Shown: one piece after another, positions 60,090 through 64,000 of the stretch | How the letters are laid out: every line of letters begins with the position of its first letter | Numbering within the stretch: position 1 is the stretch's first letter | Origin: Caballeronia peredens | GTDB taxonomy: Bacteria > Pseudomonadota > Gammaproteobacteria > Burkholderiales > Burkholderiaceae | Length of the DNA stretch: 64,000 nt | Direction: 5' to 3' | NCBI GenBank assembly: GCA_001544595.2 | Contig: FCOH02000004.1 | Location: forward strand, 124,001 to 188,000 | Notes under the pieces: model-generated | Told to the model about the DNA's origin: nothing | Seen by the model: the letters and a program-made list of their open reading frames with translations, nothing else | Database searches by the model: none | Translations under genes and position numbers: made by a program

Positions 60090-60626
60090 TCAGGCCGAAC
60101 CGAGAGCCTTGTCGAGCAACTGATCCAGTTCCGCAAAGGTCGGCTCGCCGACATAGCGCTTCAGAATCTTGCCGTTCCGGTCGATCACAAAGGTCGTCGG
60201 CGTCAGTTGCACGTTGCCGAATTGCTTGGCGGCGCTGCCGTCGTCCATCGCGACCTTGAACGGCAGATTGCGCGTCTGTGCGTAATTGCTGACGTACATC
60301 GGCGCGTCGTAGTTCATCGCGACCGCCACGAACTCCAGTCCGCGGCCCTTGAACTTGTTGTACGTGTCGATCATCTGCGGCATTTCCTTCATGCAGGTCT
60401 CGCAGCTCGTCGCCCAGAAATTGACGAGATAAACCTTGCCCTTCAGATCGCTCGCGGTGGAGATTTTCTGTCCCGACAGCAGCGTGAACGTCGCGTCCGG
60501 CGCTTTTTGCTGGCCGCCGAAGGCGAAGTAGCCGGTGCCCGCGATCACCGCCGCGATGAGCGCCATCACGATATAGCGCAGCGGGCTCTTGGCGCGCGTG
60601 GATGTTTCTTGCGTGGCTTGGGACAT
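60090..60626 (-). CDS. TlpA-family disulfide reductase
   Basis: A 178-residue thioredoxin-fold protein tethered by an N-terminal helix (YIVMALIAAVIAGTGYFAF). The active site is C75-E-T-C78 (WATSCETC), with the cis-Pro loop VQLTPTTFVIDRNG. It is probably reductive or cytochrome-c-maturation-like, facing the periplasm. The exact partner is unknown. Convergent with dctD. Confidence 0.92.
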   Translation of the reverse strand: MSQATQETSTRAKSPLRYIVMALIAAVIAGTGYFAFGGQQKAPDATFTLLSGQKISTASDLKGKVYLVNFWATSCETCMKEMPQMIDTYNKFKGRGLEFVAVAMNYDAPMYVSNYAQTRNLPFKVAMDDGSAAKQFGNVQLTPTTFVIDRNGKILKRYVGEPTFAELDQLLDKALGSA

Positions 60627-60752
60627 GTGAACCTCGGATTGCCGGAACCGGCGCCGCGATCGGGTGCAGGCGGCGGATAAGTGCCCGTATTTTAGCGCCG
60701 TTTTCGAGATGAAGTCGTGACGTGCCGATAAGGCCGGAATTGCAGCGCGATA

Positions 60753-61373
60753 ATGATGGTTTTCACGCATCCGCCTGTTATGACACGAGTTTTCTTCCGC
60801 GCTCCCGGGCTTGCCGTCCGAACTTTTCGTCTGAGGTTTTCCGTTCTGCGCGCGGCCGTGTGCGCATCTGTCGCATGCGGCGCGCTGCTCGCGTGCACGC
60901 CGGCGTACGACTGGCGCACCGTGATGAACAACGACGACGGCTACGAAGTGACGCTTCCCGCCAAGCCGCGTTCCGAAGAACGCAAGATCGAAATCGCCGG
61001 CCAGCCGATGACCATGCGCATGCAGACCGCCGAAGCCGGTGACGCCGTGTTCGCCGTCGGCACGGTGATTCTGCCGAGCGCCGATCCGGCCCTGCAGCGC
61101 GCGACACTGGATTTCCTGCAACAGGGACTGGCCCGCAACGTGAGTTCGACGGCCGCGGCGCGCGCGACCCAGATCGATCTGGCGGCGGGCGGGCGCGTGG
61201 CGGGCAGCGAGATCGAAGTGAACGGGGCGAGCGGGGAAAAGCGCGAGTCGCGGACCATTCATGCGCGCTTCGTTGCGCGCGGAACGCATGTCTATCAGGT
61301 CGCGATCGTCTCCGACAAAATGCCGCCGCCCGAACAGGCCGACCAGTTCTTCACGTCCTTCAAGCTCTTTTAG
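60753..61373 (+). CDS. hypothetical lipoprotein
   Basis: A 206-residue protein. An N-terminal hydrophobic segment ends in a lipobox (ALLACTP). The mature part (MNNDDGYEVTLPAKPRSEERKIEIAGQPMTMRMQTAEAGDAVFAVGTVILP) is a beta-rich domain ending in the motif FFTSFKLF, typical of small conserved envelope lipoproteins of unknown role in Burkholderia. The start could also be at the ATG of 60780. Confidence 0.75.
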   Translation: MMVFTHPPVMTRVFFRAPGLAVRTFRLRFSVLRAAVCASVACGALLACTPAYDWRTVMNNDDGYEVTLPAKPRSEERKIEIAGQPMTMRMQTAEAGDAVFAVGTVILPSADPALQRATLDFLQQGLARNVSSTAAARATQIDLAAGGRVAGSEIEVNGASGEKRESRTIHARFVARGTHVYQVAIVSDKMPPPEQADQFFTSFKLF

Positions 61374-61740
61374 AGGAAGGCCTCGAATTCAGCGAGTACT
61401 GATTTAAGAATCGTCTTAGTCTCGATTTCAAATTGGAAGTTCCGTCGCAACACATTCGGCTAATGCCCGGATTCATATGGACTTTTTCCACTATCCACAA
61501 TGTCTGTGGATAACTATGTGGAAAAGAATGTGCGGTAGCGCGCAAAAGCCCGATCCGTGCGGTTTACGTTAGTTTGCCTCCGTTCTCGGCAAGTTAAATA
61601 GTTCAATAAAATCAATGGTCTGCGAAATGAGACCAGGCGGCGGCTTTGATCGGAGGAAAATGCGTCCCGGATCGACTCGGTGTGCATAAGTCAAGACTTG
61701 ACAAGCAATTTTCCGCCCGGCAGCGCTCGATCGGCGGCAC
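61374..61740. other. A/T-rich intergenic region with DnaA-box-like cluster
   Basis: A 367-bp stretch markedly more A/T-rich than the flanks. Between 61483 and 61525 it holds four DnaA-box-like sequences (listed separately). No ORF or RNA gene is evident. Confidence 0.6.
61484..61525. repeat. inverted cluster of DnaA-box-like sequences
   Basis: TTTTCCACT (61484-61492), CTATCCACA (61491-61499), TGTGGATAA (61505-61513, exact complement of TTATCCACA) and TGTGGAAAA (61517-61525, complement of TTTTCCACA). The first two face the last two around a 5-nt centre. Confidence 0.65.
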
Positions 61741-63285
61741 TCAGGCAACCGACAGCGCCCGGCGATACTGCACCGCTTCGGCGACGTGAGAGACGTCGGG
61801 CGTGCCGGCGGCGGCGAGATCGGCAATGGTCCGCACAACCTTGAGCACGCGATAGTAGGCGCGCGCCGACCAGCCGAAGCGCTCGCCTGCCGCGCGCAGC
61901 AGCGCCTCGCCGGCGGCGTCGGGACGGCAGACGTCGTCGGCCTCGCGTCCGTCGAGTTCGCGATTGGTCTTGCCCTGACGCTGCGTCTGAATGTCGCGGG
62001 CCGCCGCGACGCGTGCAGCGACCACGGCACTCGACTCGCCGCGCCGGGCGCCGCGTGCCGACAATTCCGCCGGCGTGAGCGCCGGCAGTTCGATCTGAAT
62101 GTCGATGCGGTCCATCAACGGCCCGGACAACTTGCGCAGATAACGCGCGGCGATATCGGGCGAACAGCGGCAACGCGCGCTCGGATCGCCGCGCCAACCG
62201 CACGGGCACGGATTCATCGCTGCGATCAGCTGACAGGCGGCCGGAAATTCCGCCTGCTGCGCGGCCCGCGAAATCGTGATGTGCCCGACTTCGAGCGGCT
62301 CACGCAGCGTTTCGAGCACCTTGCGGTCGAATTCGGGGAGTTCGTCGAGGAACAGCACGCCGTGGTGCGCGAGCGTGATCTCGCCGGGTTGCGGCGGATT
62401 GCGTCCGCCCACGAGCGCGGCAGAACTCGACGAGTGATGCGGCGCGCGAAACGGCCGCCTGCGCCATTGTTCCGGCGCGAAGCCGAGCGAACTCGCGGAA
62501 AGAATCGCGGCGGACGTGAGGGCTTCGTCGTCGCTCATCGGCGGGAGGAGGCTCGGCAGCCGCGCCGCGAGCATCGACTTGCCGGCGCCGGGAGGCCCGA
62601 CCATCAACAGATGATGTCCGCCCGCCGCCGCGACTTCGAGCGCGCGCCGCGCGGCGGGATGACCGATCACGTCGGCGAGGTCCGGCGAAGGCGCGGCGGT
62701 CTGGGGGAGCGCTGGAGCTTGCACCGGTCGCAGGCGTGCGTCGGGCACGCTGTTCAGATGGGCGCAGAGCGTCGGCAGATCGGCCGCGCCGAATACGTCG
62801 ATGCCCGGCACCAGCGCGGCCTCCGCCGCACTCGAGAGCGGCAGGTAGATTTCCGGCGCGCGCTCGCCGCGTTCGGGCGCCGCTGCGTGGTGGCGCGCCG
62901 CGCCGCAGACCATCGCGAAGGCGCCGCGCATCGGACGCAGCGCGCCGGTGAGCGAAAGCTCGCCCGCGAATTCGCGATTCGCCAGCGCTTCGGCCGGGAT
63001 TTGCCCGCTCGCGGCGAGAATGCCGAGCGCGATCGGCAGATCGAAACGGCCCGATTCCTTCGGCAAGTCGGCGGGCGCGAGATTGACGGTGATTCTGCGC
63101 ACGGGGAAGTCGAAGCCGCAGTTCTGCAGCGCGGCGCGCACGCGCTCGCGGCTTTCGCGGACTTCGAGATCGGGCAGGCCGACGATGGAAAACGACGGCA
63201 GCCCGTTGGCGAGATGAACTTCGACGACGACTTCGGGCGCGCGCCCAGGAGCGGGCGCGCGGCTGCGTACCACGGCAAGCGACAT
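61741..63285 (-). CDS. YifB/ComM-family AAA+ ATPase
   Basis: A 514-residue Mg-chelatase-like protein: an N-terminal Lon-protease-like fold (PAPGRAPEVVVEVHLANGLPSFSIVGLPD), an AAA+ core with Walker A GPPGAGKS (230-237) and Walker B LFLDELPEF, then a zinc-binding CPCGWRGDPSARCRC segment. ComM homologues are hexameric helicases helping branch migration during natural transformation. No other com genes are near. Confidence 0.93.
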   Translation of the reverse strand: MSLAVVRSRAPAPGRAPEVVVEVHLANGLPSFSIVGLPDLEVRESRERVRAALQNCGFDFPVRRITVNLAPADLPKESGRFDLPIALGILAASGQIPAEALANREFAGELSLTGALRPMRGAFAMVCGAARHHAAAPERGERAPEIYLPLSSAAEAALVPGIDVFGAADLPTLCAHLNSVPDARLRPVQAPALPQTAAPSPDLADVIGHPAARRALEVAAAGGHHLLMVGPPGAGKSMLAARLPSLLPPMSDDEALTSAAILSASSLGFAPEQWRRRPFRAPHHSSSSAALVGGRNPPQPGEITLAHHGVLFLDELPEFDRKVLETLREPLEVGHITISRAAQQAEFPAACQLIAAMNPCPCGWRGDPSARCRCSPDIAARYLRKLSGPLMDRIDIQIELPALTPAELSARGARRGESSAVVAARVAAARDIQTQRQGKTNRELDGREADDVCRPDAAGEALLRAAGERFGWSARAYYRVLKVVRTIADLAAAGTPDVSHVAEAVQYRRALSVA

Positions 63286-63378
63286 GATTTCACCTGAAAC
63301 GGCGCGATAACTGCGCCGGCAATAAAACTAGGAACTCACGGCCGCTAGCCGAGGTAAGCGAAAGAGCGGTTCGGAACC

Positions 63379-63642
63379 TTAGTCCTGTGCGGAGGAGCCC
63401 CCGCTCGCGAGACGCTGCTCCAGTTGCGCGACGCGCTTTTCGAGCTCTTCGAGGCGTGCGCGCGTGCGTACGAGCACCTGCGTCTGCGTGTCGAATTCTT
63501 CGCGCGTGACGAGATCCAGCTTCGAGAAGCCTTGCGACAACATGGCCTTCATGTTCCGTTCGACGTCTTTGGCGGGCGAATTCTTGAACAGATCGCTCAT
63601 TTTCTGCTGCAGATCGTTGAAAACGTCGTTGGGCTGCTTCAT
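63379..63642 (-). CDS. ubiK: ubiquinone biosynthesis accessory factor UbiK
   Basis: An 87-residue BMFP (YqiC) protein: MKQPNDVFNDLQQKMSDLF, then a C-terminal coiled coil TRARLEELEKRVAQLEQRLA. It promotes aerobic ubiquinone synthesis. GGGAG lies 8 nt before the ATG. It lies 93 bp upstream of yifB on the same strand. Confidence 0.92.
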   Translation of the reverse strand: MKQPNDVFNDLQQKMSDLFKNSPAKDVERNMKAMLSQGFSKLDLVTREEFDTQTQVLVRTRARLEELEKRVAQLEQRLASGGSSAQD

Positions 63643-63697
63643 CGTTTTTTCTCCCTTGCACAAAATTAGTGCATTCGTTGTTAGGTCAGTGCCCCGA

Positions 63698-63717
63698 AAT
63701 ATCGAATGTTCGATATT
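63698..63717. promoter_or_regulatory. perfect 9-bp palindrome upstream of ubiK
   Basis: AATATCGAATGTTCGATATT: arms AATATCGAA/TTCGATATT around TG, 56 bp before the ubiK start. Operator-like. Confidence 0.5.
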
Positions 63718-63946
63718 GGTGCGCGTCGCCGACTTGCCGGCGCGCCTCGGAGCACCTTCGAGGCGCCGCGATTTTAGCGCCGCCGCGCCCTCGCGTTTTC
63801 CGCCCTTGCCCCTTTTTGCGGGACCTTGCGAGCACTCTAGCAACGAACCCACCCCGGCGCCAGCAGGCGCGGCGCGCGTTAGCCGTTCGGCAGACCCCGC
63901 GCGCGGGAGTTTCCCGAAATCGCGCGAACCCGCATGAATACTCGCA

Positions 63947-63962
63947 TGGCATACGAGTTGCA
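63947..63962 (+). promoter_or_regulatory. sigma-54 promoter at the window edge
   Basis: TGGCAT-acgag-TTGCA with exact -24/-12 spacing, directed out of the window. It probably drives glnK-amtB, which often follows ubiK and yifB. Confidence 0.8.
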
Positions 63963-64000
63963 TAAGAGGCGCGGACCTTTTCTGCACGCTTCTCTGAGCG

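Larger units (their letters stand above)
63643..64000. other. divergent regulatory region at the right edge
   Basis: Between ubiK (minus) and the next unit beyond the window. Contains the palindrome at 63698-63717 and a sigma-54 promoter at 63947-63962 reading rightward. No ORF is credible here. Confidence 0.6.

Noticed and set aside
61374-61740. Chromosomal replication origin
   Set aside because: The DnaA boxes and A/T-richness suggested it, but dnaA, dnaN, gyrB, rpmH and parAB are absent and the neighbours are unrelated.

Overview
The window is a GC-rich chromosomal segment from a Burkholderiaceae bacterium, most likely Paraburkholderia, Caballeronia or Burkholderia. This placement rests on the strong G/C bias at third codon positions and on a gene set typical of that family: a DUF2844/DUF3443 pair, PhaM, DUF1840, DUF3567, DUF2917, a two-gene MetH, and a flhDC-motAB-che block. 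Nearly all of it is core chromosome. I found no insertion sequence, prophage, CRISPR array, rRNA or tRNA. One small toxin-antitoxin pair is the only plausible accessory element.

Layout. 0-3.8 kb: HAD phosphatase, small secreted glycine-rich protein, aquaporin (aqpZ) and a GT4 glycosyltransferase. 4.4-17.4 kb: motility and chemotaxis block flhD-flhC, a convergent YfiM-like gene, then motA-motB-cheY1-cheA-cheW-mcp-cheR-cheD-cheB-cheY-cheZ, closed by a strong terminator. A near-consensus sigma-28 promoter precedes motA, so the master regulator FlhDC sits directly upstream of its late target operon. 17.6-19.5 kb: DUF2844/DUF3443 exported pair. 19.5-24.9 kb: SDR, dsbA, SPOR protein, argS, DUF1840 and a small exported basic protein. 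25-28.8 kb: methionine synthase encoded as two adjacent genes. 29-34.9 kb: DUF3567, alpha/beta hydrolase, DUF3108, then an IclR regulator divergent from an FAH-family hydrolase and a periplasmic binding protein. 34.9-39.8 kb: enoyl-CoA hydratase, PhaM, a MerR regulator with the residues of a B12 photoreceptor (CarH/LitR type), a ferritin-like di-iron protein and the heptose-phosphate adenylyltransferase. 39.8-41.8 kb: birA-coaX-small membrane protein. 41.8-42.5 kb: HigBA-like module. 42.7-46.4 kb: four-gene Mla/Mce-type lipid transporter (STAS-MlaE fusion, MlaF, MlaD, PqiC-like lipoprotein). 46.4-48.6 kb: VanZ, 2Fe-2S protein, hydrolase. 49-54.9 kb: dacC-dat-ybeD ... lipB-lipA, interrupted by a LysR gene and a DUF2917 gene. 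55-60 kb: dctA-dctB-dctD C4-dicarboxylate uptake and its two-component system. 60-64 kb: TlpA-like protein, lipoprotein, yifB/comM, ubiK, and the start of a further transcription unit beyond the right edge.

The most useful non-coding signals are a sigma-28 promoter before motA, two textbook sigma-54 promoters (dctA, and one at the right edge that probably drives glnK-amtB), a 9-codon mini-ORF with a strong Shine-Dalgarno in the dctA leader, a palindromic operator-like site in the flhDC promoter region, and a tight inverted cluster of DnaA-box sequences between the lipoprotein gene and yifB. No entirely novel multi-gene system is evident. The regulatory signals, the B12-dependent MerR protein and the hybrid lipid transporter deserve the closest second look.
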